64,000 bases of DNA, taken from the NCBI RefSeq assembly GCF_014205135.1, contig NZ_JACHMY010000001.1, forward strand, positions 4,340,001 through 4,404,000. Direction: 5' to 3'. The DNA is from Kribbella italica (lineage in GTDB: Bacteria; Actinomycetota; Actinomycetes; Propionibacteriales; Kribbellaceae). The position numbers and the translations under genes were made by a program. Position 1 is the first letter of the stretch; the number at the start of each line of letters is the position of its first letter. A model generated the notes under the pieces. That model worked only from the letters and a program-made list of their open reading frames with translations. It had not been told where the DNA came from and did no database searches. Positions 57,321 through 64,000 of the stretch are shown here, one piece after another.

Positions 57321-58049
57321 TCAGGCTTTCTGGTCGATCAGGACCTGGATGCCGTCCAGGATCCTGGTCAGGCCGAACTCCAGGTCGTCGTCGAGCTCGT
57401 CCTCGTACTCGTGGTGGGTGTAGAGCCTGGTGAGCATCGGGTAGTTGCCTGCGGCAAGCCGCGGGACCAGGAAGGCGCCGACGTGCTCGGCCTGGACCGG
57501 GACCTGTTCGCTCGCTCCGAGCTGGCGGGCCAGGTTGGCGTAGCTGCGGACGAAGCCGTCGAGCAGCAGCACGCAGCCGAGGTTGTCGTGCATGCTCAGG
57601 CCGGTCGAGTCGAGTGACTGCAGCAGGGTCTCGACCCAGCTGAGCAGGTTGGGCGTGACCGGGGCGCCGCGGATCGGGAAGTCGAGCAGCCACGGGCGTT
57701 CGGCGTACAGGGCGATCTGGGCGTTGACCCACGCGGTCGCACCGGCGCGCCAGTCGCCGGTGCCGAGGTCCGGCGCGGGGCCGAAGGCGGCGTCGAGGAC
57801 CAGGACCAGCAGCTCGTCCTTGGAGCGCACGTAGCGGTACATGGCGTTCGTCGTGACGCCGAGGTGGGCCGCGATCTTCTGCAGCGAGATCGCCTCGAAG
57901 CCGTCGCGGTCGCCGAACTCGATGCCGGTGGCCACGAGCTGGTCGACGCTCAGCGCCGGCTTGGGCCCACGCCGCTGGACCGGCAGCACGCCCCAGGACA
58001 GGGCGAGCCCGGGCGGCAGCTGGGTCCGGTCGTCACTCACGGGCACCAT
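57321..58049 (-). CDS. TetR-family regulator
   Basis: 242 residues from ATG 58049; GTG 58040, four codons in, has AGGATGG just before it and may be the true start. The HTH is in KPALSVDQLVATGIEFGDRDGFEAISLQKIAAHLGVTTNAMYRYVRSKDEL, followed by a TetR_C-like ligand domain. It is divergent from the ABC export operon that starts at 58205. The gap holds CGAACC (58069-58074) and GGTTCG (58088-58093), a possible operator, and the regulator probably controls that operon. Confidence 0.9.
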   Translation of the reverse strand: MVPVSDDRTQLPPGLALSWGVLPVQRRGPKPALSVDQLVATGIEFGDRDGFEAISLQKIAAHLGVTTNAMYRYVRSKDELLVLVLDAAFGPAPDLGTGDWRAGATAWVNAQIALYAERPWLLDFPIRGAPVTPNLLSWVETLLQSLDSTGLSMHDNLGCVLLLDGFVRSYANLARQLGASEQVPVQAEHVGAFLVPRLAAGNYPMLTRLYTHHEYEDELDDDLEFGLTRILDGIQVLIDQKA

Positions 58050-58204
58050 CCTGGCTCAGATCGGACCGCGAACCGAGCTTCGGTGCCGGTTCGGGGTGCT
58101 AGCTCCACCTCGACAACGGGACGCAGACCCCTCGGAGTGAAACTGTTCAATCCCTACGCTATTTCTTGTCGGCCGATGAGCGGCCCTCGAGCAAGGAGCC
58201 CACC

Positions 58205-58636
58205 ATGAGCACCCTGACCGCCACCCTCGGCCCGCTGCTGTCCCCCGACGAGCTGGAGCTGACCGACACCGACCGGCGCGCCGCCCACGAGAAGATCGAC
58301 TCCGCGGCCCGGCTCGGCGGGCTGTCACCGCAGCAGGCGGCCGACCGGCACGACCTGGTCGGCGTCGCCAGGACCCGCGGCGAGCTGCGCCGGGTCTTCG
58401 ACGGCTTCGCCGACGCCGTACCGCCGTACGGGCTGACGCTGGCGCTGCGGATCGCGGCCGTCGGCTGGCTGGCGGTCTGCGCCGTGCAGTTCGTCGTCTG
58501 GCTGACGCTGGCCGCCTTCGGGCACTTCGACGGCCCGTGGTGGCTCTGGTCCGACCTCGGACTGGGTGCTGCCGTCGGCGTCCTGTGGAGGACCAACGAG
58601 TCCTACCACCGCAAGTCCCAGCTGCGGGCCCTCTGA
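58205..58636 (+). CDS. DUF1707-like small membrane protein
   Basis: 143 residues from the ATG at 58205 with AAGGAG upstream. The N-terminal part (LTDTDRRAAHEKIDSAARLGGLSPQQAADRHDLVGVARTRGELRRVFDGF) is a short helical domain like DUF1707 (SHOCT-type), and two membrane segments follow (LRIAAVGWLAVCAVQFVVWLTLAAF and WLWSDLGLGAAVGVLW). Its stop overlaps the ABC ATPase start (TGATG at 58634). It may be an accessory part of the exporter. Confidence 0.75.
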   Translation: MSTLTATLGPLLSPDELELTDTDRRAAHEKIDSAARLGGLSPQQAADRHDLVGVARTRGELRRVFDGFADAVPPYGLTLALRIAAVGWLAVCAVQFVVWLTLAAFGHFDGPWWLWSDLGLGAAVGVLWRTNESYHRKSQLRAL

Positions 58637-59364
58637 TGACGGCCCCGGTCCAGCTGACCGACGTCCGCAAGGTGTACGGCACCGGTCCCGGTGCCGTCAC
58701 CGCCCTCGACGGAGTCAGCTACGGCTTCGCCGAGGGCTCGTTCACCGCGGTGATGGGCCCGTCCGGCTCCGGCAAGAGCACGCTGCTGCACTGTGCTGCC
58801 GGACTGGACTCCCCGTCCGCCGGTGAGGTCCACCTGGCCGGTACGGCGTTGCGCGGGCTCGGTGAGACCGCCCTGACCGAGCTGCGCAGGCAGCACGTCT
58901 CCTTCGTCTTCCAGGCCTTCAACCTGATGCCCGCGCTGACCGTGCGGCAGAACGTCGTACTGCCACTCACGCTGGCCGGGCAGCGCCCCGACAAGGCGTG
59001 GGTCAACGAGGTGATCCAGCGCGTCGGCCTGGCCGAGCGCACCGGGCACCGGCCGGGTGAGCTGTCCGGCGGCCAGCAGCAGCGGGTGGCCATCGCCCGC
59101 GCCCTGGCCGGGCGGGCCGCGATCACCTTCGCCGACGAGCCCACCGGCGCCCTGGACACCCAGACCGCCGGGGACGTGCTCGCACTGCTGCGCGAGCTCG
59201 ACCAGACCGTCGTGATGGTCACCCACGATCCCGTCGCCGCGTCGTACGCGGACACCGTGGTGTTCCTGGTCGACGGCCGGATCGTGTCCCGGATGCCGGC
59301 GCCGACCGCGTCGTCGGTGGCGGCCGAGCTCGCCCAACTCTCCCGTCTGAAGGTGTCCCGATGA
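58636..59364 (+). CDS. ABC transporter ATP-binding protein (MacB/LolD type)
   Basis: 242 residues. Walker A GPSGSGKST, signature LSGGQQQRVAIARAL, Walker B AITFADEPTGALD and the switch histidine in VTHD are intact. It energises the permease encoded next, whose ATG overlaps its stop in ATGA. Such pairs export peptides, antibiotics or lipoproteins; a TetR regulator next door favours an inducible resistance role. Confidence 0.94.
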   Translation: MTAPVQLTDVRKVYGTGPGAVTALDGVSYGFAEGSFTAVMGPSGSGKSTLLHCAAGLDSPSAGEVHLAGTALRGLGETALTELRRQHVSFVFQAFNLMPALTVRQNVVLPLTLAGQRPDKAWVNEVIQRVGLAERTGHRPGELSGGQQQRVAIARALAGRAAITFADEPTGALDTQTAGDVLALLRELDQTVVMVTHDPVAASYADTVVFLVDGRIVSRMPAPTASSVAAELAQLSRLKVSR

Positions 59365-61820
59365 TCCGGCTCGCACTGTCCAGCCTGCGCTTCCGTACGG
59401 CGGCGTTCCTGGCGATCTTCGTCGCCGTGCTGCTCGGCAGCTCCCTGATGGCCGCCGCCGGCGGTCTGCTCGAGACCGGCCTGCGGCTGAACGCGGCGCC
59501 GCAGCGCCTGGCCGACGCGCCGATCGTGGTGACCGGGCGGCCGGCGTACCACCCGCCGAACGGGAGCGGCTCGGTGGCGTATCCCGAACGGCACGCGATC
59601 GACGTCGCACTGGCCGACAGGCTGGCCAGTACGCCGGGCGTCGCGAAGGTGGTTCCGGACGTGTTCGTCCCGGCGGCCGTGGCGCCGGGCGACGAGCTGA
59701 ACGGGCACGGGTGGGCGTCGGCCGCGCTCGCGCCGTACAAGCTGGTCAGCGGGCGGGCACCTGCCGTCGGCGAGGTCGTACTCGATCGTCGGCTGGTCGG
59801 GTCGGCACGGGTCGGGTCCACGGTCGGCCTGATCGTGAAGGGCGAGCCGCGGGACTTCGTGCTCGCGGGTGTGGCGGAGGGCGCGGTCGACGTACCGGCG
59901 ATCTTCTTCGACGACCGGGAGGCGCGCGAGCTGTCGCCGCGGCCGGGGCTGGTCGACGCGATCGGGGTCTTTCCGGCCGCGGGGGTGCCGGTGAAAGGCC
60001 TGGCCGAGCAGCTCGACCTGCCGACCGGGGCGGTCGCGCTGACCGGGGACGACCGCGGTGCGGCCGAGTTCGCGGGGATCGCGACGAGTCTGCCGCTGAT
60101 CATCCTGTCCGGGGTGTTCGGCGGGATGGTCGGCGTGGTGATGGCGCTGGTGGTGTCCGCGACGATCGGGCTGTCGGTCCGGCAACGGCGTCGTGAGCTG
60201 GCCCTGCTGCGCGCGAGTGGAGCGACGCCGGAGCAGGTGCGGAAGATGGTGGTCGCGGAGACGATGCTGGTGTCGTCGCTCGCGCTGGTGCTCGGCCTGC
60301 TGCTCGGGCGGACCGCGGGCGAGTGGATCTTCGGGATGCTGACCGGCGGCGGGATCGTCCCGGCGGCCCTGCGGTTCGACCAGGGCGTGCTCCCGTTCGT
60401 GGGCTCGGCGCTGCTGACGCTGGTGATTCTGCGCGTGACGGTCGGGATCGCGGCCGGCCGGGCGGCGCGGATCCGGCCGATCCAGGCGCTCGCCGAGGCC
60501 GCCGTACCGCCGGTGGCTGTTGGCCGGGTGCGGCTGATCATCGGCGCGGTGTTCGCGGTCGGGACGGTCGGGATCGGGGTGTCGACGATCTTCATGAGCC
60601 CCGCGAACGCGGCGGCGATCGGTGGGCCGGCGGTGCTGACCGGGTCGATCGCGGTCGCCGTCCTGGGGCCGCTGGTGATCCGCCGGGCGCTGACGCCGCG
60701 GGTCACGGAGTTCCTGTCGTCGCGCGGTCCGACCGGAGCGCTCGCGGTGATCAACCTGCGGGTCCGGGCGGTGCAGTTCGCGGCGATCCTGGTGCCGATC
60801 GTACTGGCGTCGGCGATTGCCCTGGGCAACATTTACTCGCAGACGACGCAGCAGAAGGCGGCGGTCGAGGCCTATACGGACAACCTGTACGCCGATGTGG
60901 TGGTGACCGGCGCTGGCGGGTTGCCGGGTGGAGTGGTCGAGGCTGTTCGTCGTACGGAGGGTGTGTCGGCGGCATCGGAGCTGGTCCGGAGCAAGGGGTG
61001 GATCGAGGAGCCGTACGACAGCTCGCACACGAGCGATCCGTGGCCGCTGCTCGGCGTGAACGGGCCGGTGTACAAGGGGAAGGTCAAGGCGGGGTCGCTG
61101 GACGACCTGACCGGGGAGACGGTCGCGCTGCCGCCTGGGGTGGCTCGCCGTCTCGAGGTCGGGGTCGGGTCGACGATCGGGGTGAGACTCGGGGACGACG
61201 CGCTCGTGAAGGTGCGGGTGGTGGCGCTGGCCGAGGGGACGTCCGGGTACGAGTCGCTGCTGCTGCCGTCGGCGTTGCTCGCGGCACACACTTCGACCGG
61301 GCTGCCCTCGCAGGTTCTGGTCCGTACGTCGTCGCCCACGGCGGTGATCGCGGCGCTCGACCTCGGGAAGTGGCCGGGGGCAACGGTTGGCTCGCGGGAC
61401 GTGCTGGGCACCGACCTCGACACCGGCCTCGGCGTGGACGCGTGGATCGCCTACCTGCTGGCGGGCATCGCGATCGCCTACACCGCGATCGCGTCGATCA
61501 ACACGATCGCCGTCGCGGTGCTCGACCGGCGCCGGGAGTTCGGCCTCCAGCGTCTGACGGGTTCGACTCGTCGCCAGGTCCTGCGGATGCTGTACGTCGA
61601 GCACCTGGTGATCGCCGCACTCGGCTTGGCACTGGGACTGGTCGCCGCCGCCTTCACGGTCCTCCCCATCGCTGTCGCCACGCGAGGCTGGCCCATCCCG
61701 TCGGGCCCGTGGTGGATCGCGGTGGCCTGGGTGGGCGTGGTACTGCTGCTGGTCCTCCCGACCACGGCCATCACCAGCCGCCTGGCGATGAAGGGCAAGC
61801 CGATCGACGCGGTGGTCTAG
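59361..61820 (+). CDS. FtsX-like ABC permease
   Basis: 819 residues. Two FtsX modules: one membrane segment at the N-terminus, a long outer domain, three segments near residues 245-370 (LIILSGVFGGMVGVVMALVVSATIGLSVRQRRRELALLRASGATPEQV), a short linker, then a second module with three final segments (AYLLAGIAIAYTAIASINTIAVAVLDRRREFGLQRLTGSTRRQV). It is the membrane part of the exporter. The TAG stop is interlocked with the stop of the convergent gene in CTAG (61817-61820). Confidence 0.93.
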   Translation: MIRLALSSLRFRTAAFLAIFVAVLLGSSLMAAAGGLLETGLRLNAAPQRLADAPIVVTGRPAYHPPNGSGSVAYPERHAIDVALADRLASTPGVAKVVPDVFVPAAVAPGDELNGHGWASAALAPYKLVSGRAPAVGEVVLDRRLVGSARVGSTVGLIVKGEPRDFVLAGVAEGAVDVPAIFFDDREARELSPRPGLVDAIGVFPAAGVPVKGLAEQLDLPTGAVALTGDDRGAAEFAGIATSLPLIILSGVFGGMVGVVMALVVSATIGLSVRQRRRELALLRASGATPEQVRKMVVAETMLVSSLALVLGLLLGRTAGEWIFGMLTGGGIVPAALRFDQGVLPFVGSALLTLVILRVTVGIAAGRAARIRPIQALAEAAVPPVAVGRVRLIIGAVFAVGTVGIGVSTIFMSPANAAAIGGPAVLTGSIAVAVLGPLVIRRALTPRVTEFLSSRGPTGALAVINLRVRAVQFAAILVPIVLASAIALGNIYSQTTQQKAAVEAYTDNLYADVVVTGAGGLPGGVVEAVRRTEGVSAASELVRSKGWIEEPYDSSHTSDPWPLLGVNGPVYKGKVKAGSLDDLTGETVALPPGVARRLEVGVGSTIGVRLGDDALVKVRVVALAEGTSGYESLLLPSALLAAHTSTGLPSQVLVRTSSPTAVIAALDLGKWPGATVGSRDVLGTDLDTGLGVDAWIAYLLAGIAIAYTAIASINTIAVAVLDRRREFGLQRLTGSTRRQVLRMLYVEHLVIAALGLALGLVAAAFTVLPIAVATRGWPIPSGPWWIAVAWVGVVLLLVLPTTAITSRLAMKGKPIDAVV

Positions 61821-62317
61821 GTAGTGGGGTGGGCCCAGCCGAAGGCGCCGTCCTCCAGGCGGACGACCTGGAGGCCGGCGGCCAGGCGCTGGACGTCGTC
61901 GGTTTCGATGACGGCGGGGGCCGGGCCTGCCACGTCGAGGACGATGGCCGCGGCACCTTCCTGGACGGCGGCGGTGGCGACCAGTTGCGTCTGAGCGGGC
62001 ATCGGGCGGGCCTCGGGGCTCCAGCGGGCGAGCGACGCCGTACTGGTGAACGCCAGCAGCGCGTTCCGCCCGTCCTGGCCCTGGAGGAGGGCCACCGCCA
62101 TGTCGGAGGTCTTGTCGTGGGCCAGGCCCTGGTCGTCGTACTCGACCTCGCCGAGCATCGCCACGACCGGCACCAGCAGCCTGGCCGAGGTCAGCGCGTG
62201 CAGGATCGCGCCGAGGTCCTGCCGGGCGAGCGCCTCGGCCAGGGCGGCGTCCGCCGTACCGTCGTCGTTGTCGAACCCGGTGAAGGCCAAGCGTTTGTCC
62301 GGCTGCACACCGACCAT
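61817..62317 (-). CDS. SseB-like protein
   Basis: 166 residues. The LLVPVVAMLGEVEYDDQGLAHDKTSDMAVALLQGQDGRNALLAFTS stretch matches the N-terminal SseB domain found widely in actinobacteria, where its function is not known; the name comes from a Salmonella/enhanced-serine-sensitivity annotation and does not imply secretion. It is convergent with the FtsX gene, and the two stop codons share CTAG. Confidence 0.8.
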   Translation of the reverse strand: MVGVQPDKRLAFTGFDNDDGTADAALAEALARQDLGAILHALTSARLLVPVVAMLGEVEYDDQGLAHDKTSDMAVALLQGQDGRNALLAFTSTASLARWSPEARPMPAQTQLVATAAVQEGAAAIVLDVAGPAPAVIETDDVQRLAAGLQVVRLEDGAFGWAHPTT

Positions 62318-62397
62318 TGTCCCCGGACACCGGTTTCAGGGTGTGCTCAGGGCTGTTCCCGGCTTGGTTCCGGGCGGGTCTGTGCGAGCCTGGGTGT

Positions 62398-62904
62398 GTG
62401 CCTGACTTCAATGATCTGACGCTGCTGCCGTTCTGTGCGGGTCTCACCCTGCTCGGCCTGATCGGCTCGTGGGCCGCCTGGCGGCGCCGCGGGGCGGCGG
62501 CCGGCGTACGAGGCGTGGCCTGGTCCCTGCTACCGGTCTCGCTCTACCTGACCGGCCTGCTGGAGCTGGTCTGGGACGTCGTCCGCTCGGCGGTCAGCTG
62601 GGTCTCGCACCTGATCTTCTCCCCCACGGTGTGGGCCGGGGTCGCGCTGTTCGGCGTCTCCGTCGTCCTGTACGTCGTGTCCGGTGTGGCCAAGGCCCGC
62701 CGGAGCCCCGCGGCGGAGAAGCCGGCCAAGACGAAGCCCACGGCCGCCACCGGTGAACTGACCAGCACCGGACCGGCCCCCGCCTCGGCCTCCGCCCCTG
62801 CCACCCAGCCGGCCAAGGCCCCGAAGGGCGCCAAGGCGAGCCGGCAGGAGTCGTCGGAGTTCGACGAGATCGAGGACATCCTGAAGCGTCATGGAATCAA
62901 CTGA
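62398..62904 (+). CDS. Small two-to-three-helix membrane protein with a conserved-looking acidic tail
   Basis: 168 residues from GTG 62398. Membrane segments lie near residues 8-27, 42-60 and 80-100, followed by an Ala/Pro/Lys-rich cytoplasmic linker and the end SSEFDEIEDILKRHGIN. I recognise no named family; tails ending in an amphipathic ILKRHGI helix recur in actinobacterial small membrane proteins as far as I recall. GAGCCT six bases before the GTG may be a -10 box (leaderless). The stop lies inside the next gene, which starts 14 bases earlier. Confidence 0.7.
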   Translation: MPDFNDLTLLPFCAGLTLLGLIGSWAAWRRRGAAAGVRGVAWSLLPVSLYLTGLLELVWDVVRSAVSWVSHLIFSPTVWAGVALFGVSVVLYVVSGVAKARRSPAAEKPAKTKPTAATGELTSTGPAPASASAPATQPAKAPKGAKASRQESSEFDEIEDILKRHGIN

Positions 62905-63568
62905 CAGCCCCACCCCTGACACCGTTGCCCCTGCCACGCTGACCGTCGACAGCCTGCTGGACCACGTCCAGGCCGCTCCGGCCCGACTCGGGCGGACCCG
63001 CCTGATCGGCGTCGACGGTCCGGCCGGCTCCGGCAAGACCACCCTGGCCGCCCGTTTCGCCGCGCGTGCGGAGGCGCGCGGACTCCGGTGCCAGGTGCTC
63101 CACATGGACGACCTGTACGACGGTTGGGACGGCGCCGTCCGCGGCTTCGGCCTGCTGCGCGACCACGTGCTGCAGCGGATCGCCGACGGCCGCGAGGGCC
63201 GGTACCGGCGCTACGACTGGATCCAGGGCGCGTACGCCGAGCTGCACGTCGTACCGACCACGCTCGACCTGCTGATCGTCGAGGGCGTCACGTCCTGCGA
63301 CCGCGACGCCGACCACTGGCAGTCGCTGCGGGTCTGGATCGAGACCAGCAACGAGGTCCGCCTGGACCGCGGCATCGAGCGCGACGGCGAAGCCCTCCGC
63401 GACCGCTGGCTGGACTGGATGCGCTGGGAACGCGACCACTTCGCCAGCCAGCACACCCGCGACCGGGCCCACGTCATCGTCGACGGCAACCCCACTCATC
63501 CCCACGACCCCGACACGGACCTCGTCACCAAGTCGGTCCACCTGGACCACGACTCCGCGGCTTCGTGA
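62891..63568 (+). CDS. Uridine kinase-like P-loop protein
   Basis: 225 residues. Walker A GVDGPAGSGKTTLAARFA near residues 40-57, HMDDLYDGWDG (the substrate-side aspartate region of the uridine/phosphoribulokinase family) and LLIVEGVTSCDRDADHWQ. It should phosphorylate a nucleoside or small alcohol with ATP; uridine is only the family label. The start overlaps the end of the small membrane-protein gene by 14 bases, so the two are coupled. Confidence 0.85.
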   Translation: MESTDSPTPDTVAPATLTVDSLLDHVQAAPARLGRTRLIGVDGPAGSGKTTLAARFAARAEARGLRCQVLHMDDLYDGWDGAVRGFGLLRDHVLQRIADGREGRYRRYDWIQGAYAELHVVPTTLDLLIVEGVTSCDRDADHWQSLRVWIETSNEVRLDRGIERDGEALRDRWLDWMRWERDHFASQHTRDRAHVIVDGNPTHPHDPDTDLVTKSVHLDHDSAAS

Positions 63569-63639
63569 GCCGCGCATTGTGACGAATCCGAAGGCCGGAC
63601 AGGCTCTGCTGGGGCTCTGGTTCGGGTGAGGATGGACGT

Positions 63640-64000
63640 ATGAGCGTTTTGCCATCGGGCGAGCAGTGGACCATTCGGGCCGGGGAGTACGCCGGGACCG
63701 TGGTGAGTGTCGGCGGTGGGTTGCGCGGGCTCTCGTACGGCGACCGCGAGGTGCTCGTCGGGTACGGCGAGGACGAGGCGGCGCACGCCGGGATCGGGCA
63801 GCACCTCTTCCCGTGGCCGAACCGGATCACCGACGGCAGGTACACCTTCGACGGCTCCGACCAGCAGCTCCCGCTGACCGAGCCGACCCGGGCGAACGCC
63901 ATCCACGGCCTGACCCGCTGGGCGAACTGGGAGCGGATCGACGACGGCCTCGACGAGTCCCTGGTGGAGGTCGCGTACCGCCTGCACGGCCAGCCGGGGT
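63640..64000 (+). CDS. Aldose 1-epimerase family protein, N-terminal part (runs off the window)
   Basis: 120 residues are visible from the ATG at 63640. GIGQHLFPWPNRITDGRYTFDG, QLPLTEPTRANAIHGLTRWANW is the galactose mutarotase signature, with the substrate-binding Arg and first catalytic His. It interconverts alpha and beta anomers of aldoses. The second histidine and the catalytic glutamate lie outside the window. Confidence 0.9.
   Translation, partial: MSVLPSGEQWTIRAGEYAGTVVSVGGGLRGLSYGDREVLVGYGEDEAAHAGIGQHLFPWPNRITDGRYTFDGSDQQLPLTEPTRANAIHGLTRWANWERIDDGLDESLVEVAYRLHGQPG

Noticed and set aside
58719-62447. A 1200-codon open frame antisense to the ABC/FtsX operon
   Set aside because: Its composition is that of a shadow frame, and the sense strand encodes complete ABC ATPase and FtsX proteins.

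Overview
The window is GC-rich, densely packed actinobacterial chromosome. Start codons are often GTG, neighbouring genes commonly share ATGA/GTGA stop-start overlaps, and SigE-type and ECF41 sigma factors, an MgtE_N/DUF1003/Mrp cluster and an infC-rpmI-rplT operon are all present. The gene content would fit a soil member of Propionibacteriales such as Kribbella, but that is an inference from gene families, not a match. I see no rRNA, tRNA, CRISPR array, insertion sequence or phage.

Layout. 1-2 kb: the end of an HTH regulator, then a SigE-family sigma factor overlapping a membrane-anchored partner. 2-5.2 kb: a cytosolic PRC/MgtE_N/CBS protein, a DUF1003 membrane protein and the Fe-S carrier Mrp. 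5.2-9.7 kb: a secreted GH92 alpha-mannosidase and a secreted cyclophilin. 9.7-17.9 kb (minus strand): the arginine operon argC-J-B-D-F-R-H, without argG, followed closely by a 3-methyladenine DNA glycosylase. 18-20.6 kb: a CMD/AhpD-like protein overlapping an ECF41 sigma factor, then an acetyltransferase and a DHFR-like reductase. 20.7-32.3 kb (minus strand): a 1945-residue LPDTG-anchored surface protein built of 14 CshA-type repeats, then two large paralogous GT-C-like membrane proteins on either side of a polyprenyl-phosphate glycosyltransferase. 32.3-38.8 kb: a gamma-glutamyltransferase between two low-complexity G-skewed tracts, then pheS-pheT, with pheT carrying a repeat-rich insertion.

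39-43 kb: two overlapping secreted beta-propeller paralogues. 43-46 kb: a VKOR-like protein, a DHA2 efflux pump and its divergent TetR regulator around a perfect 13-bp inverted repeat. 45.9-49.3 kb (minus strand): infC-rpmI-rplT, a SpoU rRNA methyltransferase and a PHP-domain protein with a minisatellite-coded N-terminus; infC appears to use a rare ATC or ATT start. 49.6-51.6 kb: a DUF1844 protein and a secreted carboxylesterase. 51.8-57.3 kb: a sugar ABC transporter, a LacI regulator and a clan GH-A glycosidase tied together by matching LacI-type operators placed on recognisable promoters. 57.3-64 kb: a TetR regulator facing a DUF1707-like/ABC ATPase/FtsX export operon, an SseB-like protein, a small membrane protein, a uridine kinase-like ATPase and the start of an aldose 1-epimerase.

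Two themes stand out. Short GC-rich repeats have expanded in or beside several housekeeping genes (ggt flanks, pheT, the PHP gene). Several promoters place the start codon 6-7 bases after the -10 box, which predicts leaderless mRNAs (argC, the efflux tetR, the glycosidase, and possibly mgtE, mrp and the gene at 62398). No wholly new defence or biosynthetic system is evident; the least explained units are the surface-protein/glycosyltransferase block and the beta-propeller pair.
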